A DNA stretch of 22,285 nucleotides. Source: UBA4717 sp045536775 (lineage in GTDB: Bacteria; Bacillota; Clostridia; Oscillospirales; CAG-272). A program made the translations under genes and the position numbers. The DNA lies in assembly GCA_045536775.1 (NCBI GenBank), contig JAZSOD010000094.1, forward strand, positions 1-22,285, written 5' to 3'. Under the pieces are notes generated by a model. It made no database searches and was not told the origin of the DNA. It saw only the letters and a list, made by a program, of their open reading frames with translations. Positions 1 through 6,675 of this stretch are shown here, piece by piece (within the stretch, counting starts at the first letter, position 1; each line of letters begins with the position of its first letter).

Positions 1-284
1 CCGTTTACCATTTTAAGTATACGCTCAACCTCACCGCCGAAGTCTGCGTGTCCGGGTGTGTCTACTATGTTGATTTTAATTCCGTCGCGAACAACGGAGG
101 TGTTCTTAGCAAGAATAGTAATTCCGCGCTCGCGTTCAAGGTCGTTACTGTCCATTACGCGCTCTTCGGTTGCCTGATTTTCTCTGTAAATACCGCCCTG
201 CTTGAGCATTTCGTCAACAAGCGTCGTCTTACCGTGGTCAACGTGGGCGATGATAGCAATATTTCTTAAATCTTCTCTTATCAA
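1..284 (-). CDS. typA: Ribosome-associated GTPase TypA/BipA, N-terminal part (runs off the window)
   Basis: Only the first 94 codons are present; the rest lies beyond base 1. The translation begins with IREDLRNIAIIAHVDHGKTT: the G1 P-loop (AHVDHGKTT) is at residues 13-21, followed by an ERERGITI switch region and the G3 motif DTPGH. This opening is typical of TypA/BipA, a translational GTPase of the EF-G/LepA superfamily that binds ribosomes and helps 50S assembly and stress growth. LepA is less likely because its start differs and it lacks the RNIAIIAHVDHGKTTLVDEML signature. I chose a TTG start at 284 because the match to the family begins exactly there, AGAGGAAA lies just upstream, and no ATG is in frame nearby. 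It is divergent from trmO. Confidence 0.93.
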   Translation of the reverse strand, partial: MIREDLRNIAIIAHVDHGKTTLVDEMLKQGGIYRENQATEERVMDSNDLERERGITILAKNTSVVRDGIKINIVDTPGHADFGGEVERILKMVN

Positions 285-325
285 AGCTGTTTCCTCTTTT
301 TACAAATCTGTTTTTTAACCTTATG

Positions 326-354
326 ATTATAACACAATTTTTCTCTTTTGTATA
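326..354 (-). promoter_or_regulatory. Putative sigma-A promoter of typA
   Basis: On the minus strand a perfect -10 TATAAT (326-331) is preceded at 17 bases by TATACA (349-354), a 4/6 match to the -35 consensus. It would give a leader of roughly 35 bases before the TTG start. The -35 is weak, so the call rests mainly on the -10. Confidence 0.5.
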
Positions 355-429
355 TAGGAATAAACACGTTTATGCGCAAAAAATGTATTTATTTAATGTA
401 AAATTTTCACATATTTTTGAAAGTTCCCC

Positions 430-458
430 TTGATTTTCACTCGTGAATATTGTACCAT
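430..458 (+). promoter_or_regulatory. Possible weak promoter of trmO
   Basis: TTGATT (430-435), a 17-base spacer and TACCAT (453-458) form a modest sigma-A-like promoter. It ends just ahead of the AAGGAGA ribosome binding site of trmO and would leave a very short leader. Confidence 0.35.
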
Positions 459-487
459 TTAGTAAAGAATTGCAAGGAGATAGCACC

Positions 488-1159
488 GTGAAGATCATCG
501 CAAAAATACACAATGGATTTGAAGATAAGTTCGGTGTGCCGCGTCAAAGCGGCATTGCTGACACGGTAAAGTCCGAGATAGTCTTTGAGAAGGAATACCG
601 AAATCCGGACGCCGTGAGAGGTCTTGAGGATTTTTCGCATATATGGCTCATTTGGAATTTTTCCGAGTGTGAGCGAGATAAATTTTCGCCCACCGTCAGA
701 CCCCCGAGGCTCGGCGGTAACCGCCGTGTCGGCGTGTTTGCCTCGCGCTCACCCTACCGTCCAAATCCGATCGGACTTACGGTGGTGAAGCTTGAGAGAA
801 TTACGCTTGACGGTAAGCGCGGCCCCGTACTTACCGTAACGGGAGCCGACCTTATGAACGGCACGCCGATCTACAACATCAAACCCTACCTTCCGAATTT
901 CGACGCGATACCAACGGCTATCGGCGGCTTTTCCGAGGAGACCGCCGCGCATTCCGTCGAAGTAATAATAAGCGAAAAAGCCGCAAGCGCGGCTGATGAA
1001 GCCACGCTTGCGGAAATTGTAAAGCTGCTTGAGCACGACCCGAAGCCGTCATATAAAAACGAAGACGGCAGAGTGTACGGAATGCGCTACTCGGGCTATG
1101 AGATCAAATTCACTTACGAAGGCGGCACGATTACCGTGACCGATATATTGGCAGAGTAA
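488..1159 (+). CDS. trmO: tRNA (N6-threonylcarbamoyladenosine(37)-N6)-methyltransferase TrmO (TsaA/YaeB family)
   Basis: The 223-residue product matches the TsaA-like/TrmO family (E. coli YaeB has 235 residues). These are SAM-dependent beta-barrel methyltransferases that methylate N6 of t6A37 in some tRNAs that read ACN codons. Visible signatures are the N-terminal KIHNGFEDKFGVPRQ, DFSHIWLIWNF at about residues 48-58, RPPRLGGNRRVGVFASRSPYRPNPIGLT in two adjoining stretches at about 71-98, and a C-terminal barrel extension. The start is taken as GTG 488 because AAGGAGA ends 7 bases upstream and family similarity begins here; an ATG at 443 in the same frame has no ribosome binding site. Its stop lies 3 bases from the convergent exporter gene. 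Confidence 0.9.
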   Translation: MKIIAKIHNGFEDKFGVPRQSGIADTVKSEIVFEKEYRNPDAVRGLEDFSHIWLIWNFSECERDKFSPTVRPPRLGGNRRVGVFASRSPYRPNPIGLTVVKLERITLDGKRGPVLTVTGADLMNGTPIYNIKPYLPNFDAIPTAIGGFSEETAAHSVEVIISEKAASAADEATLAEIVKLLEHDPKPSYKNEDGRVYGMRYSGYEIKFTYEGGTITVTDILAE

Positions 1160-1162
1160 ATT

Positions 1163-2062
1163 CTACTTTTTATCTCCCGCAATGCTTACCATATAAACGC
1201 CGATGAGTATAAGCGCAGAGCCGATTACCTGCCGTGCTCCGCCAAACGGCTCGTGAAGAAATACGATTCCGGCTATGATCGACACTACAGTTGACAGACA
1301 CGAAAATATTGAGGTCTGCCGCACGGGAATGTAGGTGGTAGCGTAGTTGAGAAGCCAAAACGCGATAACCGATGAAAACAGAGTCAGGAATATAAGCGGA
1401 AGCGTAAAGTACGGATCACGCGCAAGCTCTGCGACGATAATCGGAAGTCTTCCCGAGGTCTCAAACAACGCGCAGACCGTAAACACCGATGCCGCGAGCG
1501 CAAACATAACGTAAGTGCGCTCAAACGGAGTGAACTCGGACGAGGTCTTTTTGCTGATGACGTTAAAAAGCGCACCCGTCAGCACAGCGCCGAGAAGTAA
1601 TATTATTCCAAGAAGCGTGACGGGACTGTCATCGCTCTTGTCAAGAGAAATAATGACCACTCCCGCGACCGAGCATATTGCCCATAACAGTTGAGAAAGC
1701 TTGAATTTTTCACCTATCATCACAGCCGCGAAGAAAAACGCGAATATCGGTACCATTGCAATGAGAGTTCCCGAAAACGATGAGTTGGTAAGCGAGATGC
1801 CGTAGCTCTCGCAGATGAAATAGGTAACCGGCTGGCATATTCCGAGAAGTACCACGCCCCATACGTTCTTGCCGCGAAGCCTTAACTTGCAAATACCCGT
1901 GAGAACAAGTAAGTTCATAATAATGAAAGCAAGCAAAAAGCGGGTGGACAGAAGAACGAAGACCGACGTTCTCGAAAGTATGAGCCGGGACGCAAGAAAG
2001 CTGAAGCCGAAAATAGAGTTGCCGCAGGAAACCGCGAGCAATGCTTTTGTAGATTGTTTCAT
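1163..2062 (-). CDS. EamA/DMT-superfamily transporter (RhaT/YdcZ-like exporter)
   Basis: The 299-residue protein is almost entirely hydrophobic. It has about ten predicted transmembrane segments in two five-helix halves, the layout of the EamA (DUF6) drug/metabolite transporter superfamily. The N-terminal half contains the typical GxxFSFLASRLIL helix and the C-terminal half ends with IVFLHEPFGG followed by a final helix (IGSALILIGVYMVS), a hallmark of EamA repeats. Substrate cannot be told from sequence; members export amino acids, nucleosides or drugs. ATG 2062 is preceded by AAAGGAAA. It appears monocistronic and converges on trmO with a 3-base gap and no clear terminator between them. Confidence 0.88.
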   Translation of the reverse strand: MKQSTKALLAVSCGNSIFGFSFLASRLILSRTSVFVLLSTRFLLAFIIMNLLVLTGICKLRLRGKNVWGVVLLGICQPVTYFICESYGISLTNSSFSGTLIAMVPIFAFFFAAVMIGEKFKLSQLLWAICSVAGVVIISLDKSDDSPVTLLGIILLLGAVLTGALFNVISKKTSSEFTPFERTYVMFALAASVFTVCALFETSGRLPIIVAELARDPYFTLPLIFLTLFSSVIAFWLLNYATTYIPVRQTSIFSCLSTVVSIIAGIVFLHEPFGGARQVIGSALILIGVYMVSIAGDKK

Positions 2063-2163
2063 AAGTTTTCCTTTGAATAAATGTCTTAAATATTATAAAC
2101 GAGATGTGAAGCAATGTCAACGGACAAGCGCGGAAAATTAATAAAAAAAGTTTCAAAAAGGTA

Positions 2164-2192
2164 TTGACTTAAGGAAAACATTGTGATATACT
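2164..2192 (+). promoter_or_regulatory. Sigma-A promoter of tRNA-Pro
   Basis: TTGACT (2164-2169), a 17-base spacer and TATACT (2187-2192) form a near-consensus promoter. Transcription would start near 2199, about 8 bases before the mature tRNA 5' end. Confidence 0.8.
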
Positions 2193-2206
2193 TACAGGGT
2201 CGATGT

Positions 2207-2282
2207 CTGGGTGTGGCGCAGTTGGTAGCGCGCTACCTTGGGGTGGTAGAGGCCGCAAGTTCAAGTCTTGTCACTCAGACCA
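2207..2282 (+). tRNA. tRNA-Pro (anticodon GGG)
   Basis: A full cloverleaf can be drawn. The acceptor is CTGGGTG/CACTCAG with discriminator A and an encoded CCA (2280-2282). T8-G9 are followed by a GCGC D stem and an AGTTGGTA loop. The anticodon stem CTACC/GGTAG has loop TTGGGGT, so the anticodon is GGG (2240-2242), reading CCC/CCU. The T arm is GCAAG-TTCAAGT-CTTGT. It has its own promoter and terminator. Confidence 0.96.
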
Positions 2283-2321
2283 ATAAAGCCGTTGGGCATT
2301 CGCCCGACGGCTTTATTTTTT
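2283..2321 (+). terminator. Rho-independent terminator of tRNA-Pro
   Basis: A 16-bp stem with one G-T wobble starts at the last A of the tRNA (2282-2297), with loop ATTC and right arm 2302-2317, followed by a T run. Confidence 0.92.
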
Positions 2322-2338
2322 GCTCTCGGCGATAATGT

Positions 2339-2450
2339 TTGAGCTTGCGTCCGAGACCGCGCCCTGCGCGTGCGCAGAGGGGTGGTAGACGGCGCAAGCT
2401 CAAGTAGAATCTATACGAGTCATCGGATAGATTTAGTCACATCAGACCAA
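2339..2450 (+). other. Degenerate tRNA-Pro 3'-half copy with inserted hairpin (tRNA-like structured region)
   Basis: Bases 2379-2389 repeat 11/11 bases of the tRNA-Pro anticodon arm (GGGGTGGTAGA). The next 16 bases match the variable/T arm at 13/16, and 2436-2450 resumes as GTCAC, one extra A, then TCAGACCA. About 30 bases are inserted in the T arm, forming a hairpin with 7-bp arms AATCTAT (2408-2414) and ATAGATT (2427-2433). The 5' half of the tRNA is missing. In its place, TTGAGCTTGCG (2339-2349) pairs perfectly with CGCAAGCTCAA (2393-2403), enclosing an inner hairpin CTGCG/CGCAG. It could be a decayed tandem tRNA, a relic integration (att) site, or a structured RNA. It cannot work as a normal tRNA. 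Confidence 0.7.
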
Positions 2451-2480
2451 AAATCGGGAGTCGTAAGATTCCCGATTTTT
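2449..2480 (+). terminator. Rho-independent terminator after the tRNA-like region
   Basis: An 11-bp perfect stem (2449-2459 with 2470-2480; AAAAATCGGGA paired with TCCCGATTTTT) and a 10-base loop. The T run is the end of the stem. It sits directly after the degenerate CCA end, just as the intact tRNA has its own terminator. Confidence 0.85.
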
Positions 2481-2532
2481 CTTTATTTATCTCGCAAAGT
2501 CTCTTGAAATCTCGCGTTTTCGTGATGATCAT

Positions 2533-2579
2533 AATGGGCTTGTTCTTCCCTGCTTAGAGGATTGAACAAGCCCATTTTT
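2533..2579 (+). terminator. Further terminator-type hairpin, no gene assigned
   Basis: AATGGGCTTGTTC (2533-2545) pairs perfectly with GAACAAGCCCATT (2564-2576) around an 18-base loop, followed by more T. No gene lies between the previous terminator and this one. The rest of 2580-2718 shows nothing recognisable. Confidence 0.7.
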
Positions 2580-2718
2580 CGCCTTTGACTACATATTTGG
2601 CCACTTACGAAGATTTTTGCCGCATTTTCGGCGACTTTTTGATAGTATTAAGTCGGTAATCACGAGCGGCGATTATAGACCTAATTATCTCATAAGCTGG
2701 CTGCAACACTGATGTAGT

Positions 2719-2820
2719 TTAAGATACATTATGGTAAGGTTTAGTATTGAAATCACCTAATATTTGTTCAAGCAAGCGGAATTGCCCTATATCACCGCTT
2801 ATTGCATTTGAAACAGTCTC
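2719..2820 (-). pseudogene. Possible C-terminal remnant of an unidentified protein
   Basis: On the minus strand an open stretch of 33 codons reads ETVSNAISGDIGQFRLLEQ and continues ILGDFNTKPYHNVS to a stop at 2719-2721. It looks like natural protein, but an in-frame TGA precedes it immediately (2821-2823) and there is no start or ribosome binding site. It also overlaps the -35 of the LysM-CAP promoter. I do not recognise the family and chance is possible. Confidence 0.18.
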
Positions 2821-2836
2821 TCAAATATGCTATAAT
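2808..2836 (+). promoter_or_regulatory. Strong sigma-A promoter of the LysM-CAP gene
   Basis: TTGAAA (2808-2813), a 17-base spacer and TATAAT (2831-2836) with an extended -10 TGC directly ahead. The leader would be about 50 bases, ending in GGGAGG at 2882-2887. Confidence 0.85.
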
Positions 2837-2893
2837 TACTACGTTAATGATGAATTTATCATTGACGGCAGTTTTAATATAGGGAGGTATGGA

Positions 2894-3502
2894 ATGAAGA
2901 AACTGTTATCATTTGCATTGTGCGCGATTATGATGTTTTCTGTTTTTGCTTTGACAGCATCCGCCGCCGAGACATACACGGTGGTCAAGGGTGACAGCAT
3001 GTGGAAAATCGCAGTAAAATATGAGTTGGGTCTCAGTGAAATCAAAGCCGCTAACCCACATATCAAAAATCCGGATCTTATATACCTCGGGCAGACATTA
3101 AATATTCCGACTACGGACGCATCTGTATTGAGGTTTGAAAAGGAAGTCGTTAGGCTTGTAAACGAAATAAGAAAGCAGAACGGCCTCTCAGAGCTTACAT
3201 ACGATTGGCAGCTCAGCCGAGTGGCGCGTATAAAGTCCGAGGATATGAGAGATAACAAGTATTTTTCTCACACAAGTCCGACCTACGGCACACCTTTCCA
3301 AATGATAAAAAACTTTGGGATAACCTACCGAAGCGCGGGCGAGAATATTGCAAGAGGCCAAACAACACCGCAAAAAGTTGTTGATGCGTGGATGAACTCA
3401 TCGGGACACAGAGCAAATATTTTGAATTCGTCCTATACTCATATCGGTGTAGGCTACGCTCCAAACGGACATTATTGGACTCAGATGTTTATTGGAAAAT
3501 AA
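2894..3502 (+). CDS. Secreted LysM- and CAP-domain protein (YkwD/SafA-like)
   Basis: The product has 202 residues. Residues 1-24 are a Sec signal peptide (KK, hydrophobic core, cleavage after ASA). Residues 27-72 are a LysM peptidoglycan-binding domain (YTVVKGDSMWKIAVKYEL through LGQTLNIPT). Residues 84-201 are a CAP/SCP domain with the usual marks: FSHTSP with H126, GENI with E150, SSGHRANIL with H172 and WTQMF near the end. Bacterial proteins of this build sit at the cell wall or in spore coats; their biochemical activity is largely undefined. ATG 2894 has GGGAGG 6 bases upstream. An ATG at 2889 reads only two codons before a stop, and an upstream in-frame ATG at 2747 lies ahead of the promoter. 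Monocistronic. Confidence 0.92.
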   Translation: MKKLLSFALCAIMMFSVFALTASAAETYTVVKGDSMWKIAVKYELGLSEIKAANPHIKNPDLIYLGQTLNIPTTDASVLRFEKEVVRLVNEIRKQNGLSELTYDWQLSRVARIKSEDMRDNKYFSHTSPTYGTPFQMIKNFGITYRSAGENIARGQTTPQKVVDAWMNSSGHRANILNSSYTHIGVGYAPNGHYWTQMFIGK

Positions 3503-3522
3503 TAAATAATAGCAAGGAAATA

Positions 3523-3567
3523 CCGCCGAGAGCGACCATAACGGTCACTCTCGGCGGTTGTTTATTA
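3523..3567 (+). terminator. Terminator of the LysM-CAP gene
   Basis: A 15-bp stem with one mismatch (CCGCCGAGAGCGACC paired with GGTCACTCTCGGCGG) and a 5-base loop, followed by a short T-rich tract (TTGTTTATT). Confidence 0.75.
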
Positions 3568-3751
3568 CTTCAAAATGATGTATGTCATAGGCATTTCGCC
3601 TGCGTGCCAATCAGGAATCAGCTTTCCTTCCTCAATCAAACGGTAAGCAGGGAGAAATCGCGCTGGTGTGCTTTTCCAAATAGGCAACTGCTTCTTCTGT
3701 CTTACTGACATAGCCCATACGAATCTGACAGCTTTTTCTTACATTATATAT
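3565..3751 (-). pseudogene. Frameshifted C-terminal gene fragment, family not recognised
   Basis: On the minus strand, from about 3751 down, one frame reads KSCQIRMGYVSKTEEAVAYL then EKHTSAISP. It is followed in the next frame by PAYRLIEEGKLIPDWHAGEM and PMTYIILK, then a TAA at 3565-3567. The two halves overlap at the CCC/CCT around one junction, so a single-base frameshift splits what was one coding sequence. No start or upstream part is visible before the permease gene. The composition is clearly protein-like, but I cannot name the family. Confidence 0.5.
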
Positions 3752-3760
3752 GCTTTTCTA

Positions 3761-5089
3761 TTACTTGTCTGCCTTCTTAAATCTGTTAAGAAGAATGTTA
3801 GTTACTATACCGAGGATAAGCGCGCAAGCGATAGTGGTAATAGTAACCTCACCGAACGAAACGCTGAGTCCGCCTATACCGGGAATAAGTATAGATGCAA
3901 CAACGAAAAGATTGCTGCTCTCATTAAGATCTACGTTCTGAATCATCTTAAGTCCCGAAACAGCGATAAAGCCGTAAAGTGCTACGCAAACACCACCCAT
4001 TACACAGTTAGGAATGGAGGAAAGGAAGGTAACGAAGGGACCGAAGAAGGAGATTATGAGACACATAATAGCAGTGGTGGTAATCGTAACGACCGAAGCA
4101 TTCTTGGTAATAGCCACGCAACCAACAGATTCACCGTATGTAGTGTTGGGGCAACCGCCGAAGATGGCACCTGCCATAGAGCCTACACCGTCACCGAGGA
4201 GTGTTCTGTGAAGACCGGGGTCCTCGAGAAGATCCTTATCAATTATAGAGGAAAGATTCTTATGGTCAGCGATATGCTCTGCAAATACAACGAACGCTAC
4301 GGGAATATAAGCTACTGCAACAGTAGCGATGAACGAAGCGTCAATTTCCTTAACTCCCTTGAGTGCTTCAATAAATGTGAAATCAGGAACTGCAAAGATC
4401 TGCATATCCTTAAACGCTGCAAAATTGATCACCTGAAGTGCCGTGTTGTCGGTAACGATACCGATAACGGTAAATATGGAAGCTACAACGTAACCGACCA
4501 AAATGCCGAGAATAAAGGGGATAAGCCTTGCCATCTTCTTACCGTATACGGAGAATGCGAAAATAGCAAACATAGTAATAATACCGCAAATAAGTGCTAC
4601 GTAGATACTGCAGCCTTCAACCTTACCTACTTTAAGGTCGTTAACTGCGTTAACTGCGAGAGAAAGACCTATAAGTGCAACGGTAGGACCGATAACAACT
4701 GCGGGCATAAGCTTGTTGATCCAAGCAACACCTGCAAACTTAACGATAATCACGATAACTACGTAAACGAGACCTGCCATAACGGCACCGATGATAAGAC
4801 CTGCATATCCGGCAGAGATGGAGACTGCGCCGCCGAATGCCGCAAACATCGAATTGATGAAAGCGAACGAGGATCCGGGGAATACGGGGCTGCGGAACTT
4901 AGTGAACAACTGGTAAACGAGAGTTCCTATACCTGCGCCGAAAAGTGCTGCGGATTGGCTCATTCCGTTTCCGATGATAGCGGGAACAAGAATTGTTGCC
5001 GCCAAAATTGCCAGTACCTGCTGGAAAGCGAAAATCAGCATACTGCCAAATTTAGGCTTGTCATGAATGTCATAAACGAGATTTGCCAT
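3761..5089 (-). CDS. uraA: Uracil permease (NCS2/NAT family, UraA-like)
   Basis: The product has 442 residues (E. coli UraA 429) with about 14 hydrophobic segments. The substrate-site signatures of UraA are present: AEHIADH at 270-276 in TM8 (matching UraA AEHVGH, with Glu271 as the substrate-binding acid), KDLLEDPGLHR at 285-295, and CPNTTYGES at 313-321, where UraA reads PNTTYGEN with its second key Glu (Glu320 here). It should import uracil with protons across the cell membrane for pyrimidine salvage; a xanthine-preferring relative is less likely given these motifs. ATG 5089 has GGAGG 7 bases upstream. It is monocistronic, divergent from the paaK operon, and its promoter carries a candidate operator (5158-5169). 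Confidence 0.92.
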   Translation of the reverse strand: MANLVYDIHDKPKFGSMLIFAFQQVLAILAATILVPAIIGNGMSQSAALFGAGIGTLVYQLFTKFRSPVFPGSSFAFINSMFAAFGGAVSISAGYAGLIIGAVMAGLVYVVIVIIVKFAGVAWINKLMPAVVIGPTVALIGLSLAVNAVNDLKVGKVEGCSIYVALICGIITMFAIFAFSVYGKKMARLIPFILGILVGYVVASIFTVIGIVTDNTALQVINFAAFKDMQIFAVPDFTFIEALKGVKEIDASFIATVAVAYIPVAFVVFAEHIADHKNLSSIIDKDLLEDPGLHRTLLGDGVGSMAGAIFGGCPNTTYGESVGCVAITKNASVVTITTTAIMCLIISFFGPFVTFLSSIPNCVMGGVCVALYGFIAVSGLKMIQNVDLNESSNLFVVASILIPGIGGLSVSFGEVTITTIACALILGIVTNILLNRFKKADK

Positions 5090-5140
5090 AAGAAATCCTC
5101 CAAAACATTATTACAGGACGGTTTTCCGCCCTTATCTCCA

Positions 5141-5169
5141 ATTATAACAAATCATTCGACAAAAGTCAA
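5141..5169 (-). promoter_or_regulatory. Sigma-A promoter of the uracil permease gene
   Basis: On the minus strand TTGACT (5164-5169), a 17-base spacer and TATAAT (5141-5146). The predicted start lies near 5134, immediately before a small GC hairpin in the leader (GGACGG-TTTT-CCGCCC on the plus strand, 5116-5131). No PyrR-type attenuator or purine riboswitch is visible. Confidence 0.85.
5158..5169. promoter_or_regulatory. Candidate operator, copy 1 (GACAAAAGTCAA)
   Basis: The interrupted palindrome GAC-AAAA-GTC lies across the -35 region of the permease promoter. The same 11-base string GACAAAAGTCA recurs at 5238-5248 on the -35 of the divergent paaK promoter. Part of the match is forced by the shared TTGAC hexamer, so this is tentative. 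Confidence 0.3.
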
Positions 5170-5235
5170 TCATTTTTTGGTAATTGTGCAAAATTGATTT
5201 CTCCTTTTAATATGCTCGAAAATAGATATATATTA

Positions 5236-5249
5236 TTGACAAAAGTCAG
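5236..5249. promoter_or_regulatory. Candidate operator, copy 2 (TTGACAAAAGTCAG)
   Basis: Second copy of the GAC-AAAA-GTC palindrome, overlapping the -35 of the paaK promoter, 80 bases from copy 1 (about 7.6 helical turns). A regulator bound here would block RNA polymerase. Confidence 0.3.
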
Positions 5250-5264
5250 TTTTTGTGGTATAAT
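5236..5264 (+). promoter_or_regulatory. Sigma-A promoter of the paaK-iorAB-ACT-aminotransferase operon
   Basis: A consensus promoter: TTGACA (5236-5241), a 17-base spacer and TATAAT (5259-5264). The leader to ATG 5326 is only about 55 bases and contains no T-box or terminator, unlike the second paaK operon. Confidence 0.87.
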
Positions 5265-5325
5265 TTTTTCCATATTTAATTATATATCACTTTGTTTTGA
5301 AATAAATTCACAGAAGGTAATTAAA

Positions 5326-6627
5326 ATGATTTGGTCAAAAGAAGAAGTACTTCCAAGAGAAGAATTAGAGGCGCTCCAGCTTGAGCGTCTGAAGGAGACG
5401 GTAAGCAGAGTCTATGCAAAGGTTCCTGCGTACGCCAAGAAGATGGACGAGGCAGGTGTCAAGCCGGAGGATATCAAGAGTCTTTCCGACCTCTCAAGGC
5501 TTCCGTTCGTTACAAAGCAGGATATGAGAGACACGTACCCCTTCGGTCTGTTTGCAGTCAACAAGGACGAGCTTGTAAGGATCCACGCGTCAAGCGGAAC
5601 TACGGGCAAGCCCACCGTCGTCGGCTACACAAGGGGCGACCTTGAAACCTGGACCGAGTGCGTATCACGTATTGCCTGTATGGGCGGCGCGTCCTCCACA
5701 GACGTTGCTCAGATATGCTTCGGCTACGGTATGTTCACGGGTGCGCTCGGTCTCCACTATGGTCTTGAAAAGGTGGGAGCTGCGATCGTTCCCTCCTCCA
5801 CGGGTAACTCACAGAAGCAGATAATGTATATGCAGGACTTTGAAACTTCTCTCCTCGTTGCCACCCCCTCTTACGCGCTCAGACTTGCTGAGGTAGCAAG
5901 AGAGATGGGCGTTGATCCGCAGAAGGATCTTAAGGTAAAGATAGCGCTCGTCGGAAGCGAGCTTCTCACGGACGCTATGCGTGAGGAAATGCACAAGTTC
6001 TGGGGCAAGGATATTCTCATTACGTCGAACTACGGAATGAGCGAGCTTATGGGCCCCGGTGTTTCGGGAGAATGTCTCGAGCATTACAATATACACATAA
6101 ACGAGGACTACTTCTTACCCGAAATAATCGATCCCAAGACAGGCGAGGTGCTTCCCGCAGGCGAGCAGGGCGAGCTTGTTATCACCTGCATCAAAAAGGA
6201 AGGACTTCCTCTCATCCGTTACAGAACCAAGGACATCACCCGTCTTTTCTACGACAAGTGCAAATGCGGAAGAACCTTCTGCCGCATGGAAAATCTTTCG
6301 GGAAGAAGCGACGATATGCTCAAGATACGCGGCGTAAACGTATTCCCGAGTCAGATAGAAGAAGTAATACTCAGCGTTGCGGAGCTTGGTCCTCACTACG
6401 AGATCATACTTGAGCGCGAGGGCTACCTCGACAAGCTCACGATAAAGGTAGAGCTTGCACAGAGCACCGACTCGTTCAAGACACTTGAAAAGATAACCGC
6501 AGAGGTCAAAAACAAGCTCAAGATAATTCTCGGACTTGATGCAAAGGTAATGCTTGAGTCGCCCAACACCCTCCAGAGATTCGAGGGCAAGGCAAAGAGA
6601 GTCAAGGACTTGAGAAATCAGGCGTAA
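5326..6627 (+). CDS. paaK: Phenylacetate-CoA ligase (AMP-forming), copy 1
   Basis: The product has 433 residues, the usual length for PaaK, an ANL-superfamily adenylating enzyme: arylacetate + ATP + CoA to arylacetyl-CoA + AMP + PPi. The ATP loop is HASSGTTGKPT at 87-97. Further marks are SNYGMSELMGPG (the YG-SE core motif), RYRTKDIT, a CKCGRTF segment and the hinge GRSDDMLKIRGVNVFPSQIE, followed by the PaaK C-terminal ACT-like lid. ATG 5326 matches the family start, with a weak AAGGT upstream. It heads an operon with indolepyruvate oxidoreductase, so the likely substrates are phenylacetate, hydroxyphenylacetate and indoleacetate, and in vivo the net direction may be either activation or release of the acid. 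A paralogue lies at 19585-20892. Confidence 0.92.
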   Translation: MIWSKEEVLPREELEALQLERLKETVSRVYAKVPAYAKKMDEAGVKPEDIKSLSDLSRLPFVTKQDMRDTYPFGLFAVNKDELVRIHASSGTTGKPTVVGYTRGDLETWTECVSRIACMGGASSTDVAQICFGYGMFTGALGLHYGLEKVGAAIVPSSTGNSQKQIMYMQDFETSLLVATPSYALRLAEVAREMGVDPQKDLKVKIALVGSELLTDAMREEMHKFWGKDILITSNYGMSELMGPGVSGECLEHYNIHINEDYFLPEIIDPKTGEVLPAGEQGELVITCIKKEGLPLIRYRTKDITRLFYDKCKCGRTFCRMENLSGRSDDMLKIRGVNVFPSQIEEVILSVAELGPHYEIILEREGYLDKLTIKVELAQSTDSFKTLEKITAEVKNKLKIILGLDAKVMLESPNTLQRFEGKAKRVKDLRNQA

Positions 6628-6675
6628 GCTATATACAACAATATGCGCCGCGTTTGCGGCAGAACGGAGATAAAA

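Noticed and set aside
2207..2820. Active mobile element or integrase site next to tRNA-Pro
   Set aside because: Despite the 3' tRNA repeat, no integrase, transposase, phage gene or matching pair of clean att sites is present in the window. Only a relic can be argued.
3668..5197. Plus-strand open frame of 509 codons across the permease locus
   Set aside because: It is the antisense shadow of the uracil permease. Its translation is rich in Asn, Cys and Lys, with no known motif and no ribosome binding site, while the minus strand gives a perfect UraA-type protein with a promoter.
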